A DNA stretch of 64,000 nucleotides from Desulfobulbaceae bacterium (lineage in GTDB: Bacteria > Desulfobacterota > Desulfobulbia > Desulfobulbales > Desulfocapsaceae), in the NCBI GenBank assembly GCA_009773475.1, contig WSXV01000003.1:27179-91178 (forward strand), written 5' to 3'. This document shows, in pieces, positions 8,978-18,227 of this stretch. The translations under genes and the position numbers were made by a program. A model generated the notes under the pieces. That model saw only the letters and a list, made by a program, of their open reading frames with translations. It did not search any database and was not told where the DNA came from. The first letter of the stretch is position 1. Each line of letters starts with the position of its first letter.

Positions 8978-10069
8978 ATGGCATATACACCCGTTGTAGG
9001 AACCTCGATTCGCCGTCAACTGGAGGAGAGGGAGGTGGAGATTTTATCTCCCTACGCTGCGCTCAATAAAAACTCGCTGGGGCGCAGGATCGTGGAAGAA
9101 GATGAAGGCCGCGATATCCGGATGCCCTTTCAGCGGGATCGGGACCGGATTATTCATACCAAGACCTTTCGCCGTTTGAAGCACAAGACACAGGTGTTTC
9201 TCGCGCCCACCGGTGATCATTACCGGACTCGCTTGACCCATGTCCTCGAGGTGTCGCAGATCGCACGATCCATTGCGGCTGCCCTTTGCCTGAATGAGGC
9301 CTTGACTGAGGCCATCGCCCTTGGCCATGATCTCGGTCATACCCCCTTTGGCCATGCCGGCGAGGCAACCTTGAATGAATTGCATCCCAGTGGATTTCGG
9401 CACTATGTTCATAGCCTGCGAGTGGTTGATTTCCTCGAAAACCGGGGCAAGGGGTTGAATCTGACCTTTGAGGTGAGAAACGGGATTATCAAGCATTCCA
9501 AGGGCCGCAATGAGATCCTCCCGGATGACAGCGGGGAACTTCCGGCAACGCTGGAAGGGCAGGTGGTGCGGGTGGCTGATATCATTGCCTATGTCAACCA
9601 TGATATGGATGATGCCCTGCGCGCTGGAATCCTCCATGAAGACGATCTGCCCCTGGACATTACCGCGGTGGTGGGAGACAGACATTCGAAGCGAACCGGG
9701 GCCATGGTTCGCGATTTGATTGTCGAGACCCTCACTGCCGGCGATGGCCGTCTTCATTTCAGTCCCAAAATGCTCAAGGCCATCATTGATCTACGGAGTT
9801 TTCTCTATGAGAATGTGTATCGATTTTATAAGGTGCATAATGAATTTGAGAAGGCTCAGCGGGTTATCCGCGATCTGTACAGCTATTTTCTTGAAAACGG
9901 CTTGGCCGAGCAGATCGACAATGGATGGGAGCTGAAGCGCCAAAAGTATGTCTGGGCCAGCGAAAAGATTGCCCATCGAAAGGTCTGTGATTTTATTGCC
10001 GGGATGACCGATCGCTATGCCCTGAATCTCTATGAACATATTTTCTTACCCAAACCCTGGAATGTCTGA
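8978..10069 (+). CDS. dgt: dGTPase-like deoxynucleoside triphosphate triphosphohydrolase
   Basis: A 363-residue HD-superfamily protein. The N-terminus RTKTFRRL-type motif ([15 protein letters not shown]), the metal ligands in [15 protein letters not shown] and in [16 protein letters not shown], and a later D in YVNHDMDDA fit the dGTPase-like family, which hydrolyses dNTPs to deoxynucleoside and triphosphate. An upstream in-frame ATG at 8942 would add 12 residues of poor quality; 8978 ([10 protein letters not shown]) was chosen because the homologous part starts soon after and GAGAT lies upstream. The family is often annotated dgt although substrate range differs from the E. coli enzyme. Confidence 0.88.
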   Translation: MAYTPVVGTSIRRQLEEREVEILSPYAALNKNSLGRRIVEEDEGRDIRMPFQRDRDRIIHTKTFRRLKHKTQVFLAPTGDHYRTRLTHVLEVSQIARSIAAALCLNEALTEAIALGHDLGHTPFGHAGEATLNELHPSGFRHYVHSLRVVDFLENRGKGLNLTFEVRNGIIKHSKGRNEILPDDSGELPATLEGQVVRVADIIAYVNHDMDDALRAGILHEDDLPLDITAVVGDRHSKRTGAMVRDLIVETLTAGDGRLHFSPKMLKAIIDLRSFLYENVYRFYKVHNEFEKAQRVIRDLYSYFLENGLAEQIDNGWELKRQKYVWASEKIAHRKVCDFIAGMTDRYALNLYEHIFLPKPWNV

Positions 10070-10086
10070 TCCTGGCCAGGGTTTTT
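10052..10086 (+). terminator. Probable terminator at the end of dgt
   Basis: AAACCCTGG (10052-10060) pairs with CCAGGGTTT (10076-10084) and is followed by two further T residues. The left arm lies inside the last codons of the gene. The loop of 15 bases and short T-run make it weaker than the others in this window. Confidence 0.45.
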
Positions 10087-10129
10087 AATCTTACCCCTTT
10101 TATAAATCCATAGTGCTCAAAGATATCGA

Positions 10130-12787
10130 ATGAAGGACTTATTAAGTAAAGGCTACGAATTTGCCGGCATCGAGGAAAAATGGCTGAAACGGTGGAATGA
10201 TGCCAAATGCTTTCAGGCCACAATGGAAGAGGGGCGGCCCTCCTTTTCCATTGTGATCCCGCCGCCCAATGTGACCGGCGTCCTCCATGTGGGGCACGCT
10301 CTGAATAATACTATGCAGGATGTGCTGATTCGCTATCACCGAATGTGCGGGGATAATACGGTGTGGGTGCCGGGCACCGATCATGCCGGGATTGCCACCC
10401 AGAATGTGGTGGAGCGACAGTTGGCGGCCGAGGGCAAGAGTCGGCATGATCTGGGCCGTGACGAGTTTATCCGTAAGGTTTGGGAATGGCGGGCGGAGAA
10501 AGGGGGGACGATTATCCGTCAGCTCAAGCGGCTGGGCGCCTCCTGCGACTGGGACCGGGAACGCTTCACCATGGATGAGGGTTTGTCTTCGGCGGTGCGC
10601 GAGGTCTTTGTCCGGTTGTACCACGAGGGGTTGATCTACAAGGGCGACTATATCGTCAACTGGTGTCCCCGCTGTCATACGGCCCTGGCCGATGATGAGG
10701 TGGAGCATGAAGAGAAGAACGGCAAGCTCTATCATATCCGTTATCCCTTTGCCGACGGAAGTGGCTCGGTGGTGGTGGCCACCACCCGTCCCGAGACCAT
10801 GCTTGGCGATACGGCGGTGGCGGTGCATCCCGAGGATGAACGCTATGCCCATCTGGCCGGCGTTGGGATCAAGCTCCCCTTGACGGAGCGAATCATCCCC
10901 ATCGTCTTTGATCATCATGTGCAGAAGGACTTCGGCACAGGCGCCCTCAAGGTGACGCCGGCCCATGACCGGGACGACTATGAGATCGGCAGGCGGCATA
11001 ACCTTGAGATTTTGAAGGTCATGGACAGCACCGGCCATATGAATGAACAGGCCGGGGTTTATGCCGGGCTGGATCGTTTTGCCTGTCGGAAAAAGATTGT
11101 CGAGGATCTGCAGGCCCAGGGATTTTTGGACCGTATTGAGGACTATGAGCACGCGGTGGGTCAGTGTTATCGCTGCAAGACCGTGGTTGAGGCCACCACC
11201 TCCCTGCAATGGTTTGTCTCGGTCAAGCCACTGGCAGCCAAGGCCGTGGAGGCGGTGCGGGACGGGCGTATCAATATCTATCCCAAGACCTGGTATAACA
11301 CCTTTTACAACTGGATGGACAATATCCGTGACTGGTGTATCTCGCGCCAGATCTGGTGGGGACACCGGGTACCGGCCTGGAACTGTCCGGCCTGTGGCGA
11401 GATGATCGTGGCCACGGTGGATCCGACCCATTGCCCGAAATGCGGCTCCGCAGAGCTCATCCAGGAGACGGACGTGCTCGACACCTGGTTTTCCTCGGCG
11501 TTGTGGCCTTTCTCCACCCTGGGATGGCCGGAGCAGACCCGTGAGCTTGCCATGTTTTATCCCACCTCGGTGTTGATCACCAGTTTTGATATCCTGTTTT
11601 TCTGGGTGGCGCGGATGATGATGATGGGGCTGCACTTCATGGACGAGGTGCCGTTTCGCGATGTCTATCTCCATGCCCTGGTGCGGGACAAGCATGGCAA
11701 GAAGATGTCCAAGTCCACCGGCAATGTCATTGATCCCCTCGAGGTAATCGACAAATATGGTACCGACGCCCTCCGTTTCACCCTGATCGCCTTTGCCGCC
11801 CAGGGCCGGGAGATCAAGCTCGATGAGGAACGCATTGACGGCTACCGTTTTTTTATTAACAAGATCTGGAATGCGGCCCGTTTTGTCCTGATGCATGTGG
11901 AGGACATGGAGCATCCCGATAACAAGGAGTTCGGCAGTCTTCAAGACCTTCCCCTGATCCACCAGTGGATCCTCAGCCGCCTGGCCGCAACTACTGCGGA
12001 AGTCCGAGCCGCTCTTGACGGCTATCGCTTCAATGACGCGGCGCAGGTGCTCTATCAGTTTATCTGGTATGAATTCTGTGACTGGTATGTGGAGTGGATT
12101 AAGCCGGATCTGTTCAGCAAGGATCTGGCCATCCGTGATCAGGCCCGGACGGTGCTCTTGCAGGTTCTGGAAACCATCCTGAAGCTGATCCACCCCATCA
12201 TCCCCTTTGTCACCGAGGAGATCTGGAGTGTGTTGCCGGGGAAACGCGACCTACTGATGACCAGTGCCTACCCTGAGGTTGACGAGAGCCGCCAAAACAC
12301 TGTGGTCGAAGGGCAGGTGGAGATGCTGATGGGGGTGATCACCGGTATCCGTAATATCCGGGCGGAGGCCGATGTCCATCCTTCCACACCCATCGAGGCC
12401 TTTATCCTCTGTCCGGTTCCGGAACGGATTGTCTTCCTTGAGTCCTTTGCCGCCACCATTGCCGACATGACCCGGCTCAGCTCCCTGGTGGTGACCGGTC
12501 AAGGAGAAAAACCAACGGATGCCGCCACCTATCTGTACAAGGATATGGAGATCTATGTTCCCCTGAAGGGCTTGGTGGATGTGGAGAAAGAGTTGGCCAA
12601 GATTACAAAGGAGCGGCAGAAGGTGGAGGGCAAACTGGCCCAGGTGAGTGCGAAGCTTGCCAGCGAAAAATTCCTGAGCAATGCCCCGGCCGAGGTGGTG
12701 ATCAAGGAGCAGGAGAAAAAGGCCGAGATGGAGGCGACCATGGCCAAGCTTGCAGAAGCTGAGCAGCGGTTGCATGATCTTGGATAG
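10130..12787 (+). CDS. valS: Valyl-tRNA synthetase
   Basis: An 885-residue class Ia synthetase. The HIGH motif appears as HVGHA (near residue 50) in PPPNVTGVLHVGHALN, and the KMSKS loop as KKMSKSTGNVIDP (near residue 525). A CP1 editing domain lies between them (TTRPETMLGDTAVAVHPED) with a zinc-binding CPRCH / CPACG / CPKCG region. The C-terminus from about residue 815 is the coiled-coil arm of ValRS (charged heptads ending EAEQRLHDLG). It charges tRNA-Val and edits misactivated threonine. The stop overlaps the start of nadC by 14 bp. Confidence 0.97.
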   Translation: MKDLLSKGYEFAGIEEKWLKRWNDAKCFQATMEEGRPSFSIVIPPPNVTGVLHVGHALNNTMQDVLIRYHRMCGDNTVWVPGTDHAGIATQNVVERQLAAEGKSRHDLGRDEFIRKVWEWRAEKGGTIIRQLKRLGASCDWDRERFTMDEGLSSAVREVFVRLYHEGLIYKGDYIVNWCPRCHTALADDEVEHEEKNGKLYHIRYPFADGSGSVVVATTRPETMLGDTAVAVHPEDERYAHLAGVGIKLPLTERIIPIVFDHHVQKDFGTGALKVTPAHDRDDYEIGRRHNLEILKVMDSTGHMNEQAGVYAGLDRFACRKKIVEDLQAQGFLDRIEDYEHAVGQCYRCKTVVEATTSLQWFVSVKPLAAKAVEAVRDGRINIYPKTWYNTFYNWMDNIRDWCISRQIWWGHRVPAWNCPACGEMIVATVDPTHCPKCGSAELIQETDVLDTWFSSALWPFSTLGWPEQTRELAMFYPTSVLITSFDILFFWVARMMMMGLHFMDEVPFRDVYLHALVRDKHGKKMSKSTGNVIDPLEVIDKYGTDALRFTLIAFAAQGREIKLDEERIDGYRFFINKIWNAARFVLMHVEDMEHPDNKEFGSLQDLPLIHQWILSRLAATTAEVRAALDGYRFNDAAQVLYQFIWYEFCDWYVEWIKPDLFSKDLAIRDQARTVLLQVLETILKLIHPIIPFVTEEIWSVLPGKRDLLMTSAYPEVDESRQNTVVEGQVEMLMGVITGIRNIRAEADVHPSTPIEAFILCPVPERIVFLESFAATIADMTRLSSLVVTGQGEKPTDAATYLYKDMEIYVPLKGLVDVEKELAKITKERQKVEGKLAQVSAKLASEKFLSNAPAEVVIKEQEKKAEMEATMAKLAEAEQRLHDLG

Positions 12788-13616
12788 GGCGGCACTGCAT
12801 ACCCTGATCCGGGGCTTTCTGGCCGAGGATATTGGACGTGGCGATCTGACCAGCGAGTCGATTTTTGAGAAGGATCAAACGGGCCGTGCCCGTCTGGTGG
12901 CCCGGGAGCCCTTTGTGGCGGCTGGTTGCGAAGCGGTGGCCGCCGAGGTCTTCCTGGTGCAGAATCCGATGATTGTCCTTGAGGGGCTGGTTGCAGATGG
13001 CGACCGGGTACAGGCGGGAGATATCCTCTGTACCATCTCCGGGCCGGTCATTGACTTGTTGAAAGCGGAGCGGGTCGCTTTGAACCTGCTGCAGCGCCTC
13101 TGCGGAATTGCCACATTTACGGCCCGCTTTGTCGAGCAGGTGCGCCCTTGCCCGGTTCGGATCACCGATACCCGCAAGACCACGCCGGGGTTGCGGATGC
13201 TGGAAAAATACGCAGTGCAGGTGGGCGGCGGCTATAACCACCGCTTTAATCTGGCTGACGGGATTCTGGTCAAGGATAATCATATTGCCGCCTGCGGCTC
13301 CATTGCCCAGGCCGTGGCCCTGCTGCGCCGGAAAATTCCCCATACCCTGCGCATTGAGGTGGAAACCGATACCCTGGAGCAGGTGCGCGAGTGTGTGGCC
13401 TGCGGGGTGGATATTATTCTGCTCGACAACATGGCTCCTGCCATGTTGGAGGAGGCGGTGCGGATCATTGATCACCGGGCCCTGGCTGAGGCCTCCGGCG
13501 GAATTACCCTTGACTCGGTACTGGAAGCGGCCCGCAGCGGGGTGGATATTATCTCCATTGGTGCTCTGACCCATTCTGCTCCTGCGTGTGATATCGGTAT
13601 GGACTGGATTACGTAA
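12774..13616 (+). CDS. nadC: Nicotinate-nucleotide pyrophosphorylase (quinolinate phosphoribosyltransferase)
   Basis: A 280-residue enzyme that makes nicotinate mononucleotide from quinolinate and PRPP in de novo NAD synthesis. Typical motifs are EDIGRGDLTSESIF at the N-terminus, NLLQRLCGIAT, TRKTTPGLRMLEKYAV, GGGYNHRFNLADGILVKDNH, and the C-terminal barrel strands DIILLDNM and SGGITLD. The start at 12774 (MILDRAALH), inside the end of valS, is preferred over 12750, whose extra residues are not family-like. NadE, which finishes NAD synthesis, is at 27283 in the same window. Confidence 0.95.
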   Translation: MILDRAALHTLIRGFLAEDIGRGDLTSESIFEKDQTGRARLVAREPFVAAGCEAVAAEVFLVQNPMIVLEGLVADGDRVQAGDILCTISGPVIDLLKAERVALNLLQRLCGIATFTARFVEQVRPCPVRITDTRKTTPGLRMLEKYAVQVGGGYNHRFNLADGILVKDNHIAACGSIAQAVALLRRKIPHTLRIEVETDTLEQVRECVACGVDIILLDNMAPAMLEEAVRIIDHRALAEASGGITLDSVLEAARSGVDIISIGALTHSAPACDIGMDWIT

Positions 13617-13812
13617 ATAATTGCTTGATTCCAGCCCTGCTAATGTGTGATACTTAGCGGCTGTTAGGGAATCGGCTCTCCCGTTGTGTTGTTCAGGTCT
13701 TTCGGAGGGCTGTCGGTTATTTTTGTAGCGTCTTTAGAAGAGTGGCTGGTTCAGTAAACGAGTGGTCTGAGTCGGCCTGTTGTCGTTGTCTCTTGCAAAA
13801 GGAAAAAACATT

Positions 13813-14691
13813 ATGCGTTGTGCTAAATGCGGATATATCTCGTTTGATCACCTCGATAGTTGTCCGAAGTGTCATAAGACAATGGATCACGGCCAGTTCA
13901 AAGGGACGACTTATCCCGTCGCCCCTCCGCTTTTTTTTCAACCTGCGCAAAAAGATGAGGTGGGCGTTGTTGAAGATGAGATCGTGGATATTCTAGATCC
14001 TGATCTTGATCTATTTGCCGACGATGGCAGCGAAGTGTTTGATTTTGAAGATAATCCGGCAGAAGAGCAGGGTGCGATGAAGGCTGATATGCAGGCAGCC
14101 GGCGATGAGATATCTCCCGGGCTTGATTTTGAAAAAGCCTTTGCTGCTGAAACCTACAAAGCTGATTTAGAGCCGGATGAAAAAGAGCTTACGATAGATA
14201 CCAGTGGTTTTGAGGAAGAGCCGCTCTCTGTTCCACCGGCACAGGGGCTTCGCGAGGGGTCTCTTGAAATCCCGGAAGAACTGGCTGATATCTCTGACCT
14301 CGCCCCACCGGCGGCCGCTGTTGTGAACCTGGATTTTGGGGCAGCGACCACGGATGGTGTTGATGGTTCCATTGACGATGCACTGAATCTGGATGATCTG
14401 AACCTTGACGATCTGGAGTTAGATGAGTTGAAGCTGTCTTTTGAGGACAAAAAGGATGAGCCTTTCTCCTCTCCTGGAAAACCGGAAGAGAAAGATATCC
14501 TCTCCCTCGACGACATAGATCTTTCTGGTATTCTTGAGGCGGCTTCGCCGCAAAAGCAAGATCGCTCCAGGCAGAACGATGATTTGGAGTTCGATTTTGA
14601 TCTGGGCGGGATAGGGGAGACAAAAGGAAAAGGTGAAGAGCGGAAAAAGGCATCGGACGACTTTCCGGATTTCAACCTTTCGCTCGATTAG
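13813..14691 (+). CDS. Zinc-ribbon protein with a long acidic, low-complexity tail
   Basis: A 292-residue protein that I do not recognise beyond its layout. It begins with a four-cysteine zinc ribbon (MRCAKCGYISFDHLDSCPKC). The remaining ~270 residues are acidic and probably disordered, with repeated Leu-Asp units (DDLNLDDLELDELKL near residue 200) and an end reading FPDFNLSLD. AAGGA lies 10 bases before the ATG. A TTG at 13780 would extend the frame but breaks the usual start of the ribbon. Similar zinc-ribbon plus acidic-tail proteins occur in Desulfobacterota and Myxococcota, but I know of no assigned function. It stands alone between nadC and tRNA-Phe. Confidence 0.75.
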   Translation: MRCAKCGYISFDHLDSCPKCHKTMDHGQFKGTTYPVAPPLFFQPAQKDEVGVVEDEIVDILDPDLDLFADDGSEVFDFEDNPAEEQGAMKADMQAAGDEISPGLDFEKAFAAETYKADLEPDEKELTIDTSGFEEEPLSVPPAQGLREGSLEIPEELADISDLAPPAAAVVNLDFGAATTDGVDGSIDDALNLDDLNLDDLELDELKLSFEDKKDEPFSSPGKPEEKDILSLDDIDLSGILEAASPQKQDRSRQNDDLEFDFDLGGIGETKGKGEERKKASDDFPDFNLSLD

Positions 14692-14769
14692 GGGCTTTTC
14701 AGAAGACAATGGCGCTGTTCATCGGGAGAGCGTTGGCAGGCCTGAAAAAAATATAACATGAAAAAGTAA

Positions 14770-14798
14770 TTGACAAAAAAAATGATGTTGTGTATTTA
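14770..14798 (+). promoter_or_regulatory. Sigma-70 promoter of tRNA-Phe
   Basis: A perfect TTGACA (14770-14775), a 17-bp spacer and TATTTA (14793-14798) lie 20 bases before the tRNA. Position and spacing fit a strong tRNA promoter. Confidence 0.8.
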
Positions 14799-14817
14799 GA
14801 CTTTCTTTCAATGATGT

Positions 14818-14893
<76 letters not shown>

Positions 14894-14903
14894 GTAAATT
14901 TAA

Positions 14904-14937
14904 GGGGTTAAGCAAGTAATTGCTTAACCCCTTTTTT
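14904..14937 (+). terminator. Rho-independent terminator after tRNA-Phe
   Basis: Twelve perfect base pairs (14904-14915 with 14920-14931), a four-base loop GTAA and a run of six T residues. Confidence 0.93.
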
Positions 14938-15184
14938 GTTTTCTGCCTCTTATCAGGCGTTTGGCCAAGAGGTCAAACTTCCTGGAGTGTCTATTGAAGC
15001 AAGGTTGTCGGGTGGAGATTACTGTTCATATCCGAAAATAAATATGGTATGCATTTTAATGGGTGTTGTATGCTGCCCATGGGCTCAGTATCGTTGATAT
15101 TGCAGGGATAATACGCGAAACAAGAGATTGTTTCCGGTGCCGCTTGAGAAGACAATCTGAAGGTGCAATGGAATATAGTATTTT

Positions 15185-15871
15185 ATGATAAAGCGTTTGT
15201 GTCTTGTGATTGTCTCTTGTGCCGTCTTTTTTTCTTTTTCATGGTCACCTGCCCATGCCACTGGAGGAGATGCCTTTACCAGCCTGTTTGGGTATCAGGC
15301 TATGGAGCAAAACGGGTTGACCCATCTGCCCCAGTGGTTAAGTGTCCTTGAGCGGCATGTCCTTGAGGATCTGCCGGAGGGGGACTGCTCCGAGGGATTT
15401 CTGACAAAGTGCCATCTGCAAAAATGGTTTGCGTTTCTTGAGTCCATCCGGGGGCTGCCGCGTGAGGAGCAGATCTTTCAGGTAAATCGCTACGTCAACA
15501 AAAAAGAATATGTCATAGACCTAAATAATTACGGAAAAGAGGATTATTGGGCCATTGCCAAAGAGTTCCTCTATAATGGAGGAGATTGCGAGGATTACGC
15601 CATCACCAAGTTCTTTTCCCTGAAATGGCTGGGCTATCCACCGGAAGAACTCCGGATCGTGATCCTGCAGGACACCAATCTGCGCACTCCCCATGCCGTG
15701 CTTGCGGTTGCCACCAGCCGCGATACCCTTATCCTTGACAATCAGAGCGGGGAGACCCTTCCTCACAGGAGGATCGTCCATTATATTCCTCTTTTTTCCC
15801 TCAATGAAACGGCTTGGTGGCTGCATCTTCCACCGGGAATGTCGTTGCGTAACGGAGGTAAAACCTTATGA
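15185..15871 (+). CDS. lapG: LapG-like periplasmic transglutaminase-type cysteine protease
   Basis: A 228-residue protein with a signal peptide (MIKRLCLVIVSCAVFFSFSW, cleavage near AHA). The rest matches the bacterial transglutaminase-like cysteine proteinase family (Peptidase C93): Cys in NGGDCEDYAITKFF, His in TPHAVLAV and Asp in LILDNQSGE form the catalytic triad. Known LapG enzymes cut large surface adhesins in the periplasm and are held inactive by LapD, a membrane protein that senses c-di-GMP inside the cell. The stop overlaps the start of the next gene (ATGA at 15868), so the two are probably made together. The next gene is not a classical LapD; see its entry. No large adhesin gene lies in the window. 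Confidence 0.88.
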   Translation: MIKRLCLVIVSCAVFFSFSWSPAHATGGDAFTSLFGYQAMEQNGLTHLPQWLSVLERHVLEDLPEGDCSEGFLTKCHLQKWFAFLESIRGLPREEQIFQVNRYVNKKEYVIDLNNYGKEDYWAIAKEFLYNGGDCEDYAITKFFSLKWLGYPPEELRIVILQDTNLRTPHAVLAVATSRDTLILDNQSGETLPHRRIVHYIPLFSLNETAWWLHLPPGMSLRNGGKTL

Positions 15872-17973
15872 AAAGTTCCCTTGAGCCAAAGCGTCTCTCC
15901 GGCGTTGTTTTTGTCGGCGTTTTCTTATTCCTGCTGGTTGCTGCCATTTTTGGAACGCAACGATTCCTAGACTACGAGGAGCGACGCGATCTTATGAATT
16001 GGCAGATAACCCTCGGAGTCATGGCGGATCAGGCTTCGAACAGGGTGGATTCATGGATTCGCGAACAATTCTCTTCCCTTGGGGATCTGGCGGAAAACGG
16101 GTCGCTGCAGCTCTATACCGCGAACGTTCAGCAGCGCGAACACCCTGCTGACGCCTCGGTCGAGCCTGCGGAATTGTCGTATCTGAGAAATCTTCTCCGG
16201 GTTTCGGCTGACCGCTCTGGATTTGTGGGCCGCGAGGGCGCCGGGTCCCAAATCCCTGCCAATGTTGCCTTTGTCGCCGAAAATTCCCTAGCCGTGCTCG
16301 GGGTAAAGCGTGAAATCATCACTGGAACTCCAGGGATCTCAGTGCCTGACGAAGAGATGCGGTCCGTCATGGCCCAGGTTCTTGAAAACGGGAGCGCGGC
16401 CCTGGTTGATATTCGTCTTAATCAGAACAGAAAGCCGGTGATCGGGTTTGTGGTTCCTGTTTCTTCCTTGCAGTTGGGGGGCGATACCGCTAAACCTGTG
16501 GGACTTCTCCTTGGCATAAAGGATGCGGCCACCCATCTCTACCCGCTGATTGCTCCCTCCCCTGGTGCGCTGAAGACGGCAAAGGCCTTTCTTGTGCGGC
16601 GCGAGGGGGGGTATGTTGTGAATCTCTCGCCATTGCCGGACGGCACCTTGCCGTTTGATCGGAGGATGGGCCTAGACACCCACGGAACGGCTGCGGTGGC
16701 GGCTGCAAAGGCGCCGGGTACCTTTGGCAAGGCCCATGACGAGACCGGGCAAGAGTGTCTTTTTACGAGCCGGGAGATCGCCGGGACCTCGTGGATTCTG
16801 GTTCAGACGGTGCTGGTCGATGAGGCTCTCTCCGAATCCCGGCTTCATAAGCGGAGTCTTCAGACGGGGCTGACCCTGCTTTGTCTGCTTGGCCTGGTGG
16901 TTCTCGCGGCCTCCTGGTTTTATGGGAGTTCGCTCAGGGCCCGGGCGCTTTCCCGGGAGCTTCTGGTTAAAAACCGCGAGATCGGTACCCAGGCTGAACT
17001 TCTTGGTGCCATTACCGGCCATGTGACGGATCTTCTTCTTTTGCTTGACTCCGATTTTCGCTGCGTCCTTGCCAATCACTCAGCAGGGCAGCTCCTTGGC
17101 CTTCCGCCCGAGGATATGGAGGGCAAGGGGTTACCGGGGCTCTTTGGTCCGGCGAATGCGAAATCACTCCTCGATCTCAGTCGGGAGGGGCTGACAAGCG
17201 GTGTTTCCCTTGAGCGGGAGCTCTTGTTGACCTTCGAAGAACGGGAAAGAAGATTCCATGCCACTATCGTTCCCTTTGCCTTCGGTGACTCTGGTCGTGG
17301 AAGTGTGCTTTTGGGGCTTCATGATCTCACTGAACTTATTGATGCGCATCTCGCCCGGGAGCGGCTCCGGCGGCAGATTGTCACCGCCCTTATGCGGGCC
17401 ATCGATCTGCATGATCCCCATTCGGCCAATCACTCCGCTAATACCGCAGTCATTGCCATGGCCGTGGGCAGGGCCATGGGGCTTGACGACAAGACCCTTG
17501 CCACCATTGAGACCGCATCCAATCTCTGCAATCTTGGAAAGCTGTCCATCCCCCGTGAGATCCTGATGAAGACTGAGCTGCTTTCCGAAGCGGAAAGGGA
17601 GATTATCCACCAGGAAGTTCGCTATGCCGAAGAGATTCTTGCGGGGATTGAGTTTGACGGGCCGGTGATTGAAACCATCCTCGGTAAGTATGAGGCCTTG
17701 GATGAAAGCGGCCCGCGCGGTCTCAAGGCCGATGCCATTATTCTCACCGCCAGGGTTCTTGCGGCTGCCAATGCCTTCGTGGCTATGGTGAGTCCTCGGG
17801 CCTATCGGAACAGCCTTGACCCCGAGACGGCGGCCCGTGAGCTGGTGAACCGGGCTGACGTGGTGTATGACCGCCATGTCGTGGCCGCGCTCTTTCATGT
17901 GGTGGAAAATGATATCGAATGGGAGGCCTGGCGCACAGGCGGGAAGCTTGTTTCCAGAACAGGCCGGGCCTAG
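15868..17973 (+). CDS. Membrane sensor with periplasmic domain, PAS and degenerate HD-GYP domain; candidate LapD substitute
   Basis: A 701-residue protein: membrane helix at about residues 9-30, a ~300-residue periplasmic domain, a second helix at 332-355, a PAS domain at about 370-490, and an HD-GYP-like domain from about 500. The HD-GYP fold is recognisable (NHSANTAVIAMAV, GKLSIPREILMKTELLSEAE, RGLKADAI) but metal and catalytic residues are gone: the HD pair is Cys554-Asn555, the HHE of the HHExxDGxGYP motif is Gly606-Lys607-Tyr608, the GYP is GPR, and the usual Asp of ADxFDA is Asn635. It should therefore not hydrolyse c-di-GMP but could still bind it. Coupling to lapG suggests it controls LapG across the membrane, as LapD does. 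That role is inferred. Confidence 0.8.
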   Translation: MKSSLEPKRLSGVVFVGVFLFLLVAAIFGTQRFLDYEERRDLMNWQITLGVMADQASNRVDSWIREQFSSLGDLAENGSLQLYTANVQQREHPADASVEPAELSYLRNLLRVSADRSGFVGREGAGSQIPANVAFVAENSLAVLGVKREIITGTPGISVPDEEMRSVMAQVLENGSAALVDIRLNQNRKPVIGFVVPVSSLQLGGDTAKPVGLLLGIKDAATHLYPLIAPSPGALKTAKAFLVRREGGYVVNLSPLPDGTLPFDRRMGLDTHGTAAVAAAKAPGTFGKAHDETGQECLFTSREIAGTSWILVQTVLVDEALSESRLHKRSLQTGLTLLCLLGLVVLAASWFYGSSLRARALSRELLVKNREIGTQAELLGAITGHVTDLLLLLDSDFRCVLANHSAGQLLGLPPEDMEGKGLPGLFGPANAKSLLDLSREGLTSGVSLERELLLTFEERERRFHATIVPFAFGDSGRGSVLLGLHDLTELIDAHLARERLRRQIVTALMRAIDLHDPHSANHSANTAVIAMAVGRAMGLDDKTLATIETASNLCNLGKLSIPREILMKTELLSEAEREIIHQEVRYAEEILAGIEFDGPVIETILGKYEALDESGPRGLKADAIILTARVLAAANAFVAMVSPRAYRNSLDPETAARELVNRADVVYDRHVVAALFHVVENDIEWEAWRTGGKLVSRTGRA

Positions 17974-18227
17974 CTCTGCTGTGTTGTCGGCCAACGGGTA
18001 TGGGGTGACTCATACTTTAGGATGACTGAAAGGATGAATAGCTCCACGAAAAATCATCCTTTTGCTGTATTGTTTGGAAGGCTAAGGTGTTGTACTTTGC
18101 TCATTAATCGATGACTTTTTTTGTAGCATTACTTGCGAAGGAAGTCATTATGTGAGATCATTCTCTATAAGGAATGGCAAAGTTTGCTACTGAGCTTAAA
18201 AATTTACTCACATAATCGAGAGAGGAA

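Noticed and set aside
10142..12193. A 683-codon open frame on the minus strand opposite valS
   Set aside because: It is a by-product of codon use in valS. The valS product has all synthetase motifs, and the antisense frame has no recognisable domain.
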